Source of the DNA: Methanosarcina barkeri 3
GTDB taxonomy: Archaea > Halobacteriota > Methanosarcinia > Methanosarcinales > Methanosarcinaceae
Reading direction: 5' to 3'
Length of the DNA stretch: 64,000 nucleotides
NCBI RefSeq assembly: GCF_000970305.1
Contig: NZ_CP009517.1
Location: 4,092,001 to 4,156,000, forward strand
Of this stretch, positions 26,209 through 35,511 are shown one piece after another. How positions within the stretch are numbered: position 1 is the stretch's first letter; each line of letters begins with the position of its first letter. Under the pieces are notes generated by a model. The model did not search any database and was not told where the DNA came from. It saw nothing but the letters and a program-made list of their open reading frames with translations. The position numbers and the translations under genes are program-made.

Positions 26209-27324
26209 TTATTTTTTATTATTCTCTAAAGCAGGTTCTGGAATGGACTCTGCAATTTTCAGCATCTCGGCCTTTTCAAGGAAACCACTCAGGGTCATTT
26301 CAAATTCTCCAATATTCCACGCAAGGAGTTTGAACTCTCCAAACTGGTTGGTATATTTTCCTTCCTTTCCGTTGATACTTATATTTTCAGCTGTCTGTGC
26401 GAGCATGACATCTTCTTCAGGCTTATCTTCGTAAATGGTTTGTGTTACATGGAAAAATTCATCTTCTTTCTGGTAGTTAAGAATTACAGTCTCGTGACTC
26501 TGGTCTTCAAGAGCTGTCTTGTAATCTATCATCGTGTAGTTAAGCGCATAGCCTTCGGGGATGTATTCTGGGACAAGTATTTCAAAACTGGCTTTTTTTC
26601 TGGCTTCTTCAAGGCTCATTTTTTCAGGAACTTCGAGATTGTTCAGATCAATAACTTTTATTTCTGCTCCTGCTGGAACCTCAAACTCAAATTCGGAATC
26701 CGGAATTCCAGTATTTACTTTAAGGTTGCTTATTTCCGTTTCTATCATCAAGTTTCCTTTGCTGTCATATATCTTACATTTAAGAGCCATCCAGGTCTCT
26801 TTATCCACCCACATTTTTGTGCGGGAAACCAGGCTGTGATTTTCTTCACTCTTTGCTTCCAGTTCAGCTTCAAGGACGTATGCACTTCTTCCGTCTACCT
26901 CTTCGATTCCCAGGAGTGAAACATTTGTTTTATTCAAAAAACCTTCTATGAGCCCGACATAATCACTTTCATTTATAAGTGGTTCTTCTGGTAGTTTAAT
27001 TTTTGTGACGGTATTTGTCCCTTCGTCATAACTCCATAAGAATTCTCCGTCCGAAACCGCTGCAACTTCTTCTTTTCCCTGTTCTATGGTCCAGCTCTTC
27101 ATCATCCTCGGTTTTTTGCTTATTACTCGCTCTTCATTTTCCTGAATCTTTTCCCCATTAGCATAAGTCGCCGTATGCATTATACAAGAATAATCTTTGA
27201 TGCTTTCTCCTTTTTCCTGCATCTTCGTTGCGATCTCTTCTGCACTGAGCTCTTCTTCGCATCCTGATGCAAAGAGAGCCAGGCTAATTAAAATCATTAA
27301 TGATAGCACTTTTGTCTTTTTCAT
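26209..27324 (-). CDS. LolA-like lipoprotein with DUF4367 domain
   Basis: 371 aa from the ATG at 27324 (an upstream frame start at 27354 adds no signal). A signal peptide ends in the lipobox FASGC. Residues about 25-215 look like the LolA/outer-membrane-lipoprotein-sorting fold (MQEKGESIKDYSC, KPRMMKSWTIEQG, MWVDKETWMALKCKIYD). About 235-360 matches DUF4367 (FEILVPEYIPEGYAL). It would be exported and lipid-anchored outside the cell membrane. Function unknown. Its signal peptide resembles that of the lipoprotein at 30004-30519, and both are divergent from a DUF62 gene or pseudogene. Confidence 0.85.
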   Translation of the reverse strand: MKKTKVLSLMILISLALFASGCEEELSAEEIATKMQEKGESIKDYSCIMHTATYANGEKIQENEERVISKKPRMMKSWTIEQGKEEVAAVSDGEFLWSYDEGTNTVTKIKLPEEPLINESDYVGLIEGFLNKTNVSLLGIEEVDGRSAYVLEAELEAKSEENHSLVSRTKMWVDKETWMALKCKIYDSKGNLMIETEISNLKVNTGIPDSEFEFEVPAGAEIKVIDLNNLEVPEKMSLEEARKKASFEILVPEYIPEGYALNYTMIDYKTALEDQSHETVILNYQKEDEFFHVTQTIYEDKPEEDVMLAQTAENISINGKEGKYTNQFGEFKLLAWNIGEFEMTLSGFLEKAEMLKIAESIPEPALENNKK

Positions 27325-27442
27325 TTCCCGGTCACTTTCCAACATTTTGTACATTTAGTATAATCGCCTGTATCTCTTCACATCTTAATATTCTTTTTTG
27401 ATTCAACATATTCTGAAATAGCAAAAAAGCAGAATAATATTC

Positions 27443-27640
27443 ATGTCCGTTATTTCCCTTGCCACTGATTTTGGAGACCTATATCCAAGAGCGATAAAAG
27501 ACGCGATTCTCGGAATTAATCCCAACGTGTAGATAACTGATGCAACCCATTAAATCCGTAGGGCAGAAATCCTGGGAGGTGCCTTTGCGCTGTACCCACT
27601 TGTTCCTTATTTTCCGGTTAAAAGCGTGCACGTAAGTCTT
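27443..27640 (+). pseudogene. decayed DUF62 (SAM hydroxide adenosyltransferase) copy
   Basis: The frame MSVISLATDFGDLYPRA.. is closely related to the start of the intact gene at 30640. It is broken by TAG (27530) and TAA (27551), continues recognisably as IRRAEILGGAFALYPLVPYFP to about codon 60, and then dissolves. The upstream region also resembles that of the intact gene (catatt..aaatag.aaaaaa..aga.taatatt.atg), so promoter and gene were duplicated together. Confidence 0.9.
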
Positions 27641-27695
27641 GGAGTTACAAATACACAATCATCTATCGGGAAACAAAAGATTTCCCGGTTAGAGG

Positions 27696-27832
27696 AGCTC
27701 GCAAACAACCGGAACCCAATTTCAATCAATAGTGCCCTGCCATAGAGTTATTGGGGCAAATGGAAAACTTAAGGATTTGCAAGTGGACTAGATATAAAGG
27801 AATTTTTACTACGGCTTGAAAGTGAGTACTGA
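27696..27832 (+). pseudogene. decayed ogt C-terminal copy
   Basis: It reads LANNRNPISI, then after a 1-nt frameshift the active-site segment (VPCHRVIGANGKL), then after another frameshift GLDIKEFLLRLE. It matches residues 113 to the end of the intact ogt at 25668. The N-terminal two thirds are absent. It lies directly behind the decayed DUF62 copy. Confidence 0.88.
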
Positions 27833-28011
27833 GAGATCCTTGAGTGCCATGATATATTGTAAATAAAAAAATTTAATTACCAGAACACTTATAAAACTCT
27901 ATAGTATTTTTTAAGAGATACAGAGAGTTATTTTTCTGCTTATGATGCAAGTAAATATTATTCGTCGTTTTGATTGAAGAGCGGAATGATTCTAAAATCG
28001 CTGGTAGTACC

Positions 28012-28869
28012 ATGGATAAAGAGATAGTTACTGAGAATTTATCTAAAAAATATGGGAATTTCGAAGCTGTGAAGAATGTTTCGCTCAGTATCAAAAAAGG
28101 GACTATATTCGGACTTCTAGGCCCGAACGGAGCAGGAAAATCCACTACTATTAAGATTCTTACCTGTCAACTTCCTCCTACCTCAGGTACTGCATATATC
28201 GGAGGACTAAACACCGTATCGGATGCAGTAAAGATAAAAAAGAAAATCGGAGTTGTTTTTGAGTCTCAAAACCTGTATGAAGAATTATCGGTGTATGAAA
28301 ACCTCAACTTTTTTCGCAGGTTATACAATTCTCCGAAAAAAAGAATAAGTGAAGTACTGAAAGCCGTAGGAATGGAAAGGTATCAAAAAGACAAAGTAAA
28401 GACTTTTTCAAAAGGCATGAAACAAAAGATAATGATTTCTCGGGCCCTTCTCAATGATCCCGAGGTTTTATTTCTTGATGAACCCGGAAGCGGATTGGAC
28501 CCACGTTCTGCAAGGGAAATAAGGCAAATGATTCTTGATCTTAAAGAACAGGGAAAAACAATCCTCATAACGACACATAATATGGAAGAAGCCGATTTTT
28601 TATGCGACTATCTGGCTATCATACATAAAGGATCTATAAGAGATATGGACACTCCTACAAATCTGAAAAAAAGGTATGGGGAAGATGTTCTAATAATCAA
28701 GACCGTAAAAGGAGATATTTACGAATCGCCGCTAAATACAAAAACCAGTAGCGACATCTATGAGAAACTCTCCGAAAATAATCAGGTGTCCTTTGTACAT
28801 TCGAAAGAGGCTACAATTGAAGATGTTTTCATAAAACTGACCGGGGAGAAATTAACTGATGAATCTTAA
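28012..28869 (+). CDS. ABC transporter ATP-binding protein
   Basis: 285 aa from the ATG at 28012 (a TTG at 27970 would add 14 unrelated residues). Walker A GPNGAGKST, signature variant FSKGMKQKIMIS, Walker B VLFLDEPGSGLDP and the H-loop TTHNMEEAD mark an ABC-2 type exporter ATPase (drug/NatA-like). Its last bases overlap the permease gene by 11 bp. Substrate unknown. The block lies just after the ogt/DUF62 remnants. Confidence 0.93.
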   Translation: MDKEIVTENLSKKYGNFEAVKNVSLSIKKGTIFGLLGPNGAGKSTTIKILTCQLPPTSGTAYIGGLNTVSDAVKIKKKIGVVFESQNLYEELSVYENLNFFRRLYNSPKKRISEVLKAVGMERYQKDKVKTFSKGMKQKIMISRALLNDPEVLFLDEPGSGLDPRSAREIRQMILDLKEQGKTILITTHNMEEADFLCDYLAIIHKGSIRDMDTPTNLKKRYGEDVLIIKTVKGDIYESPLNTKTSSDIYEKLSENNQVSFVHSKEATIEDVFIKLTGEKLTDES

Positions 28870-29902
28870 TGTTGTGCTGGCTATTTTTAGAAAGGACTTG
28901 ATAACATCGGTAAAGAGCAAGAACTTATTGATAATACTATTAACTCCGGTTTTTTTGTCTCTTCTATTTAATTCTACGATTTCATTGACTGATAACACTG
29001 TAGTACCTGTTGCAGTTTATGATGAAGGTTCCAGTACCGATTTCATTGAATATCTAAGTTCGAGAAGTAACTATGATGTAACTATTGCAGACTCTGCCGT
29101 TAAGTCCGAAGAGTTACTTTATAATCAAAAGGTTGCAGCCGTTATGCTTGTGCCGGAAGGCTTCAGTGCAGGTATAAAAAGCGGGCTCACTCCTTCCCTG
29201 AATATCATTGTCAATCCGTATGAGGCAAAATCAGTCGTATTTTTGCAAACTTATAAAGATATCATTATGGACTTTACAGGACAGAGATATCCGGTGAATA
29301 TTACCTTAAATATGCTTTCTGGAAACCTGCAGTCAAGGTTCAACATCCCTGTGTGGATTATGTTTACCGTAATATTTGTTGGAATGATGGTTTTACCCAA
29401 TACGCTGACTACAGAGAAAGAGAAAAAAACCCTTGACGCAATACTTGTGTCACCAGCTTCGGAAAAAGATGTGATTTATGGCAAATCGCTTTTTGGACTA
29501 TTTTTGACAATACTCATATCCCTCGTTATAATTATTATAAACAGAGGTTTCGTCGGAAACTTCCTACCGGTTACAATTTTTATAGTTCTTGGTTCTGCAG
29601 TATTCACAGGTCTTGGGCTTCTGATTGCCAGTTATGCTGATAATTACTCTTCAGCATCTCTATATTCCACTATTTGCATGGCACCCATGATTTTGCTTGC
29701 CCTGCTGGCCGATTTGTCCCGAGAGATCGGGTATATCTCCCATCTCGTACCAAGCACTTACGTATTTTACGGAATAAAAAGAGCTATGTTGAATAACTCC
29801 GGAATATCTGATCTTTATCCTGAGATTGGAACCCTTCTCATATTTAACATTCTTGTATATGCGCTGACATTTCGTGTTCTCAAGAAGAAAAGATATTCTT
29901 GA
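28859..29902 (+). CDS. ABC-2 type transporter permease
   Basis: 347 aa. One N-terminal helix (about 22-42), an extracytoplasmic region of about 130 residues, then five to six C-terminal helices (about 165-340) with LTTEKEKKTLDAILVSPASEKDVIYGK, the coupling segment of ABC-2 permeases. It pairs with the upstream ATPase (overlapping genes). NatB- or YhgE-like exporters share this plan; the substrate cannot be told. Confidence 0.9.
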   Translation: MNLNVVLAIFRKDLITSVKSKNLLIILLTPVFLSLLFNSTISLTDNTVVPVAVYDEGSSTDFIEYLSSRSNYDVTIADSAVKSEELLYNQKVAAVMLVPEGFSAGIKSGLTPSLNIIVNPYEAKSVVFLQTYKDIIMDFTGQRYPVNITLNMLSGNLQSRFNIPVWIMFTVIFVGMMVLPNTLTTEKEKKTLDAILVSPASEKDVIYGKSLFGLFLTILISLVIIIINRGFVGNFLPVTIFIVLGSAVFTGLGLLIASYADNYSSASLYSTICMAPMILLALLADLSREIGYISHLVPSTYVFYGIKRAMLNNSGISDLYPEIGTLLIFNILVYALTFRVLKKKRYS

Positions 29903-30003
29903 GAACACGGATTAGAACTGCCCGATTTTATTATTCCAGCCTTTCTTGAGATGAACAGGGGTCAGTGCCTAACCTAAGCTCAGTTGCTTCTCAGCTCAGT
30001 TGC

Positions 30004-30519
30004 TTATATTGCCGTTGAAGGAGTTGAATTATTCTTCGAGAAATTCTGCGTTGTTACATTTATCCATAGGTTAAGATTTCTGTAAGGTATACTGACATTC
30101 TCTTCTAACATGTCCTTTTTATCGTTATTATAGAGCAAAAACTGAAGTTTCATGTTTGTTCCCTCGAAGAGAGGAGTTATAGTGACTGCTTTTTCCAGGG
30201 TCTCATTGTTCCCGAGGCATATTTTTTTCCAAATATCCGACAAAGGTAGAGGCATGTCCTCGAGCTTGACTTCCAGCGTATAGTTTACGGGTTTCTGCTC
30301 ATGATTTATAATTCCTATTATTACAGTCCCATTTTCCCCGAGTACATAGTCGATAGGATAATTTTCAGCTGTTCCATCAGGACCCAGAATATAAAATTCG
30401 GTAGAGGGTTCCTGTAAGGATTCAGAACTCTGTTTGACGTTCATTATTTCCTCGCAGCCCGATGCAAGAAGAGCAAGGCTTATTAGAATCAGTATGACTA
30501 ATCTCCTTATATACATCAT
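30004..30519 (-). CDS. DUF1616-domain lipoprotein
   Basis: 171 aa; start ATG at 30519 or GTG at 30528. Signal peptide with lipobox LASGC. The exported part has the DUF1616-like core (GPDGTAENYPIDYVLGENGTV, GIINHEQKPVNYTLEV) and several sequons. In larger DUF1616 proteins this domain sits behind membrane helices; here it stands alone. Its gene is divergent from the DUF62 gene at 30640, mirroring the pair at 26209-27640. Confidence 0.8.
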   Translation of the reverse strand: MMYIRRLVILILISLALLASGCEEIMNVKQSSESLQEPSTEFYILGPDGTAENYPIDYVLGENGTVIIGIINHEQKPVNYTLEVKLEDMPLPLSDIWKKICLGNNETLEKAVTITPLFEGTNMKLQFLLYNNDKKDMLEENVSIPYRNLNLWINVTTQNFSKNNSTPSTAI

Positions 30520-30639
30520 CCGTCTCACTGCGTCTCCAAGTTCCCTAAAAATTTTTATTTTTGACTATTACATCCTCACATCTTTATATAATTTTTCAGT
30601 CCTGCATATTATAAAATAGAAAAAAACAGAGTAATATTT

Positions 30640-31428
30640 ATGCCTTTAATTTCCCTAACCACCGATTTTGGAGACCTCTATCCCGCAGCCATGAAAGCCG
30701 TAATTCTGGGAATAAACCCTGCTGTACAGATTGTTGATATCACTCACTCCATCCGACAGGCAGGAATCCGGGAAGGAGCTTTTGCGCTTTACTCCCTTGT
30801 TCGATATTTCCCGCAGGGAACCATACATATAGGCGTTATCGATCCCGGAGTCGGAACTTCACGCCGCGCTCTTGCCATTAAAGCAGGCTGTGAAGGAGAG
30901 GAACAATTTTTTGTCGGCCCTGACAACGGTCTGTTGATCCCTGCAGCTCGCAGCCTTGGAAAAATGGAAGTCTACGAAATCACAAATCCTGAACTTATGC
31001 TGAAATCAGGAGTTTCTGCAACTTTCCATGGCAGGGATATTTTTGCACCTGCAGGGGCCCGTCTCTCAAAAGGCACACCTATCGAGGCTGTAGGACCGAG
31101 AATTTCGGACTTTGTTAACCTTGACTTTGAAAATTTCGGAATTGACGGTCCCTTCATTATAGGTGAGGTTATTTTTGCAGACAGCTTCGGAAATGTTATT
31201 ACCAATATCCCGGAAGAAATAGTTTTAAAATTCTCTAGTTTTGGCTCACAGATAGAAATAAACAGCAGAAGGATCTCCTTTGTTCAAACCTATAGTTTTG
31301 TAGGGGAGAAAGAGCCCCTTGCCCTTATAGGCAGTCACAGATTCCTGGAAATTGCCGTAAACAAAGGAAATGCTGCACGTCAGTTCGGACTTAAAAGCAG
31401 AGATCAGGTAGTAGTAAAGACTGTATGA
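30640..31428 (+). CDS. SAM hydroxide adenosyltransferase (DUF62 family)
   Basis: 262 aa. N-terminal SAM-binding domain with ISLTTDFGDLYPAAMK, DITHSI and HIGVIDPGVGTSRR; FVGPDNGLL in the middle; C-terminal beta-barrel with FADSFGNVITNIP. The family includes fluorinases and chlorinases, but archaeal members of this type use water or hydroxide and hydrolyse SAM to adenosine and methionine. Physiological role unclear. Intact, unlike its decayed relative at 27443. Confidence 0.92.
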   Translation: MPLISLTTDFGDLYPAAMKAVILGINPAVQIVDITHSIRQAGIREGAFALYSLVRYFPQGTIHIGVIDPGVGTSRRALAIKAGCEGEEQFFVGPDNGLLIPAARSLGKMEVYEITNPELMLKSGVSATFHGRDIFAPAGARLSKGTPIEAVGPRISDFVNLDFENFGIDGPFIIGEVIFADSFGNVITNIPEEIVLKFSSFGSQIEINSRRISFVQTYSFVGEKEPLALIGSHRFLEIAVNKGNAARQFGLKSRDQVVVKTV

Positions 31429-31534
31429 AAATGACCGTATGAAAATGACCGTATGAAAATGACCGTATGAAAATGACCGTATGAAAATGACCGTATGAAA
31501 ATGACCGTATGAAAATGACCGTATAAAAAATGGC
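31423..31534. repeat. 14-bp tandem array starting in a stop codon
   Basis: Seven exact copies of gtatgaaaatgacc (31423-31520) and one degenerate copy. The first copy contains the last Val codon and the TGA stop of the DUF62 gene, so the array grew out of the gene's 3' end. Downstream to about 31625 are further gatca/ttattta repeats. Confidence 0.97.
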
Positions 31535-31751
31535 TGTATAAAAGCAGACTAGCAATTCTAGATCAATTACTTAGATCAATTATTTAGATCGGCTTTTTTA
31601 GATCGGTTTTTTTAGATCAGATCAGTTATTTTTTAACTTTGCGATTTCCTTTGCAGTAAAGCTGAAATGGTTTTCTTTCTCAAAAGTCAACAAGATACTT
31701 AATTCAGCGGAATTTTTATATAACTATCCGGGTACAGGCAGTCTGTTGAGA

Positions 31752-33257
31752 ATGAAACTGACTTCCTTGAAAACTTACAAGCTTGAAGTTTTCTTTTTAT
31801 TTGCTCTGGTTATTTTGAGCATTTTTACCCTCTCAGGAAATGGAAATGCAGATAATTCTGCAGCAAGCTCTGGGGGAACTTTCTGGCTTCCCTCAACAGT
31901 AATGCAATCAGTAGCCGCATTGTATGCCGTGTTTATTGCTATTTTCATATTATCTCTGCAAAGCAACAGGGACAGCACTAACTCAATTGCCAACCGTATA
32001 AAACCGCTTCTGAAGATAGTATCATATACAGCAGCAGGGACAATATATTTTAACGGACTGATACTGATTGTTTTTAGCTTTGGCTCATTTTCCGAAGCCA
32101 AAATGAAACTTCTACTGATTTCCTCTCTTATTTCAATGGTTCTATCCCTTGTAGCCATCGTTTACTCCTCTATGAACCTGTTAAGCAACGTTTCGGGTTT
32201 AAAAACCTCTTCTGAAAAGCTTTCATACATTTCGGATCTTCTTAGAGGACAGGAAGAAAATCCTGTTAACCCACTTAAACAAAGCGAAAAAGATACACAA
32301 TTCTGCATCAAAGCTCTGGAAGACGAAAATCCTGAGGTCAGAACAATTGCAGCCGAAGCCCTGGGCCAGGCAAGAGGCCCTGAAGTAGAGAAGGCACTTC
32401 TTGGACTCCTTGAGGACAAGAATTCAAGAGTAAGAATAACTGCAGCCAGAAACCTTGGTCGGATAGGAACAGAAAATGCATCAGTGCCGTTAATTAAACG
32501 ATTGGCTGTAGACAAAGACCCTGTGTTCCGAGCGTGTGCTATAGAATCCCTTGGGAACCTTAAAGACAAACAGGCAATTGAACCTTTAATTAAGAGCCTG
32601 GACGACAAGGTTCCCGAAGTCAGGATAACTGCAGCCCGTTTCCTGGGGATTTTAGGTGATGAGAAAGCTGAGGAAGCCCTTATCGCAAAACTGGATAAGA
32701 GCTCTCCAGAACTGCAAAAACAGATAGTATTGGCTCTGGGGAGCTCTGGCAGCAAAAAACCCACAGGACTCAGTAGTAAAAAAGCCGCAGAAGCCCTTAT
32801 CCGCAAACTAAGAAATAAGGACCCCGAAATTCGAAAGTGTGCTGCCGAATCCCTTGGAAAACTGGAAAATCCAGAATCAGTAGCCCCACTTCTCAAATGC
32901 CTTGATGATACGAATCCTGAAGTAAGAAATGCTGCTGCTTACTCTTTAGGAACTCTTAGAGCTGAAAAAGCAATAGACGCTCTTCTGGAAATGCTGGCCG
33001 AAGAAGATTCCGAACTCCGAATCACTGCAGTCTATGCCCTTGGGAATATAAGCAGCCGAAAAGCCGTTGATGCACTTCTCGAAACTCTCAATGACAGCAA
33101 CCCCTGGGTCAGACGGTACGCCGCCGAAGCCCTTGCAAAAATAGGTGATCAAAAAGCAACAGCTTCCCTTGTCAAAAACTTAAACGATCCTGACCCTGAA
33201 GTCAGGTGGGCTACGGCTGAAGCTTTAAGGGTACTGGATAAGCAGAACTCAAGGTAA
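31752..33257 (+). CDS. membrane protein with HEAT-repeat (PBS lyase-like) domain
   Basis: 501 aa from the ATG at 31752 (TTG at 31746 possible). Four hydrophobic helices in the first 145 residues are followed by about ten HEAT/PBS-lyase repeats of 31 residues (pattern D.NPEVR..AA.ALG.....A...L...L), covering about 175-500. The repeats would form a cytosolic solenoid for protein binding. Such fusions are common in Methanosarcina, and their partners are unknown. Confidence 0.88.
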   Translation: MKLTSLKTYKLEVFFLFALVILSIFTLSGNGNADNSAASSGGTFWLPSTVMQSVAALYAVFIAIFILSLQSNRDSTNSIANRIKPLLKIVSYTAAGTIYFNGLILIVFSFGSFSEAKMKLLLISSLISMVLSLVAIVYSSMNLLSNVSGLKTSSEKLSYISDLLRGQEENPVNPLKQSEKDTQFCIKALEDENPEVRTIAAEALGQARGPEVEKALLGLLEDKNSRVRITAARNLGRIGTENASVPLIKRLAVDKDPVFRACAIESLGNLKDKQAIEPLIKSLDDKVPEVRITAARFLGILGDEKAEEALIAKLDKSSPELQKQIVLALGSSGSKKPTGLSSKKAAEALIRKLRNKDPEIRKCAAESLGKLENPESVAPLLKCLDDTNPEVRNAAAYSLGTLRAEKAIDALLEMLAEEDSELRITAVYALGNISSRKAVDALLETLNDSNPWVRRYAAEALAKIGDQKATASLVKNLNDPDPEVRWATAEALRVLDKQNSR

Positions 33258-33283
33258 AAGAAAATTATACCTTAGCTTCCTTT

Positions 33284-33450
33284 CGTGCTCCCGAAGCGAA
33301 ATTCGGGTAGTTCAGCCCTCTTGAGCGAGCAAAGAGAGCGAAAAGGGCTTCGTGCTCCCGAAGCGAAATTCGGGTAATTCAGCCCTCTTGAGCGAGCAAA
33401 GCGAGCGAAAAGGGCACCGTCCTCCCGAGACGGGACTCGGGAGGCGGAAC
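33284..33450. repeat. 67-bp hairpin-forming repeat, two copies plus a partial third
   Basis: Units begin cgtgctcccgaa at 33284 and 33351. Each holds two stems: CCCGAA/TTCGGG and GCCCT/AGGGC. A variant third unit from 33418 forms CTCCCGAG-acggga-CTCGGGAG. The region lies between convergent genes and is much more GC-rich than its surroundings. It may act as a two-way terminator. Confidence 0.9.
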
Positions 33451-33457
33451 TCGGGAG

Positions 33458-34450
33458 TTACATCCACTCGTAATGCATCAGAACTTCAGGGTTAAAACTC
33501 TGCATCAAACTGTTTTCCGTATATCCGAAAAAGAGGCAGCCACTGCAATTTTCAACAATTTCCTTTCTGTGTTCTTCCGAGTTTTTCCAGACGCTCTCAA
33601 AACCGTCCCAGATCACGTTTCCAAGGGATTCATTATGCACACGGCAGGTTTCCAGAGTGCCGTCATGCGTCACATTCATAATAATCCCGCTAGCTCTGCA
33701 TTTGTAGTCCATTTTTCCGTCCCTGACCATTTTGAGATAGGTTTTGGAATTGATTATAGGGTAACCCTGCTTCTTAAGCTCGATTATGTGGTCAACTGTA
33801 CAGTGGAACTTTTCCTTATTTCGAATCCCGATATCGTTCCAGATCTCATCACTGATTCCGGGAAACTCGTGGACAGGCTCGAAGGAAACCTTTACTCCCA
33901 GCTTTTTTGCAAGTAAAATAAGTGTCTCGATATCGTCCAGGTTTTTTCCTGTTAGCACGCAGTTCATCAAAATGGGATTTTTCTTTTTCTGAAGTTTTCT
34001 AACCTTAATAGCTTTTTTTAGACCCTTCAATAGAGTTTCAAAATCCATCCTGCGGATTTCTTTATAACTATCTATTCCATCCACTGAAACCGAAAGGTAG
34101 TCCACATCTCCAAGCTCTTCCGCTCTCTCGTAAAGTAGTTTTCCATTTGTGACCATGGAAGTGATCAAACCGATTCTTTTAGCATGTGCCATAATATTAG
34201 GCAGGTCTTTTCTAAGAAGAGGCTCTACGGTCCAGGCATTATAAACTCCGATTCCGAATTCTCTCGCATCATTTAATAATTTGAAAATCTCTTCTTTGGT
34301 CGGCTCTTCTCCGGTTTTCTTCCAGTACTCACAGAATTTGCAGCGCATATTGCAGCGGGCATTTACACCATGGGAAAGGACAAAAGGACGCTTTCTCACA
34401 CGGATCTGCCAGAGCGCTCTTGAAGCCAGGATAGGATCAAATCGGGACAT
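33458..34450 (-). CDS. Radical SAM protein with SPASM-like C-terminus
   Basis: 330 aa. The radical SAM cluster motif is C33-x3-C37-x2-C40 (CNMRCKFC), followed by a TIM-barrel-like region with YLSVSVDGIDSYKEIRRMDF. The C-terminal part has further Cys (YKCRAS, ETCRVHN, ENCSGCLF) fitting a twitch/SPASM auxiliary cluster. Substrate unknown; heme-, peptide- and lipid-modifying enzymes share this plan. It is a single gene, convergent with the HEAT protein across the hairpin repeats. Confidence 0.88.
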   Translation of the reverse strand: MSRFDPILASRALWQIRVRKRPFVLSHGVNARCNMRCKFCEYWKKTGEEPTKEEIFKLLNDAREFGIGVYNAWTVEPLLRKDLPNIMAHAKRIGLITSMVTNGKLLYERAEELGDVDYLSVSVDGIDSYKEIRRMDFETLLKGLKKAIKVRKLQKKKNPILMNCVLTGKNLDDIETLILLAKKLGVKVSFEPVHEFPGISDEIWNDIGIRNKEKFHCTVDHIIELKKQGYPIINSKTYLKMVRDGKMDYKCRASGIIMNVTHDGTLETCRVHNESLGNVIWDGFESVWKNSEEHRKEIVENCSGCLFFGYTENSLMQSFNPEVLMHYEWM

Positions 34451-34736
34451 GGAACTCTCTTATATATTTTTTTGTGGAAGACTGCTTATTATTCATTATC
34501 TCTTCTATTATAACCTTTTTTTGGAGAACTGGTTTGTAACATATTTTTCGGCTCCATCTAGCTTACTGACTTATGAGCCGAAGTTCGTGGATAATTTGTT
34601 AAACCGTTTAAACCTGGAGAGTGATCAGATATGATATTAAAGTAAGCTAAGTCAAAGTTATCTGCCAGGAATCGTGTGAAAATTCCTTGTAAATAAATAT
34701 AAATTGAGTTAATTGCTAATTTACTCATAACTAATT

Positions 34737-35372
34737 TTAAGTAGATCCAATAGTTACCGGATTTAAAACGATTCCAGAATTCCTGTATGTTATTGCTCTA
34801 ACTAAAAAACATATTCCTATAACCGGCATCACAATGAGCCAATAAAATGCCTGAAAAGCGACAACAGCATCAAAAGTAGGCCCTCCTCTTGAAAGTGCAT
34901 GTGAAAGTCCACTGAGCGTGAAGAAAAGGAGTAACATCGAAAGCATACTCGCTACAGATGAAACTGCAAGATATGCATTCATCGAGTCAGGATGTCTATT
35001 CATAGATAAGAAGACCAGTGCCGAGAATGGGGACAGTAATGCCATAAATAGCATCACGAGTGTTTCTGCGATGCCGATGTGGTCACTAAGAAGTTCTCTA
35101 CCACTAAAAATAACCCAAAAATTTACGATAACCAGTATAAATAGAGAGATGCTTAACGGGACTGCCAGATACCATCTGGGTAGTACTTTTCTTGCTTCCA
35201 CCAAAAAAAGAACGGAACCCAAAAATGAAATAATGCTCATTAAATTTATAAAATCAATAAAAGACAGATTTAATGTTGTTATCAATGAGTAGCGTATATA
35301 GCTTATTAACATTAGAGCCCAGTACATCATAAAGATAGCAGACATCAATGCCAGTGCGATTTTTATCCTCAT
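34737..35372 (-). CDS. membrane protein, paralogue A of a tandem pair
   Basis: 211 aa from the ATG at 35372; GGTGATGAT just upstream is a good ribosome site, and the 13 upstream residues look untranslated. About six to seven membrane helices. It shares long identical blocks with the next gene: MRIKIALALMS, SVLFLVEARKVLPRWYLAVPL, ALLSPFS, HPDSMN and CFLVRAITY. No family recognised. Confidence 0.75.
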   Translation of the reverse strand: MRIKIALALMSAIFMMYWALMLISYIRYSLITTLNLSFIDFINLMSIISFLGSVLFLVEARKVLPRWYLAVPLSISLFILVIVNFWVIFSGRELLSDHIGIAETLVMLFMALLSPFSALVFLSMNRHPDSMNAYLAVSSVASMLSMLLLFFTLSGLSHALSRGGPTFDAVVAFQAFYWLIVMPVIGICFLVRAITYRNSGIVLNPVTIGST

Positions 35373-35511
35373 CAAATCATCACCATAAATTTCCACAACA
35401 AATGTTTTCAAATTTCATATGTCTTGCACCACACTGGCAATTGCAGATTTAATTATAGTAGGACTTACGCAGTCGAACCAAGAAATTAACAGTACTAAAT
35501 CTTTGACATAA

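Noticed and set aside
27530-27532. TAG in the DUF62 copy as a pyrrolysine codon
   Set aside because: A TAA follows seven codons later and the rest of the gene is lost, so it is a decayed copy.
32162-32896. 244-codon frame antisense to the HEAT-repeat gene
   Set aside because: Shadow of a regular repeat-coding strand.
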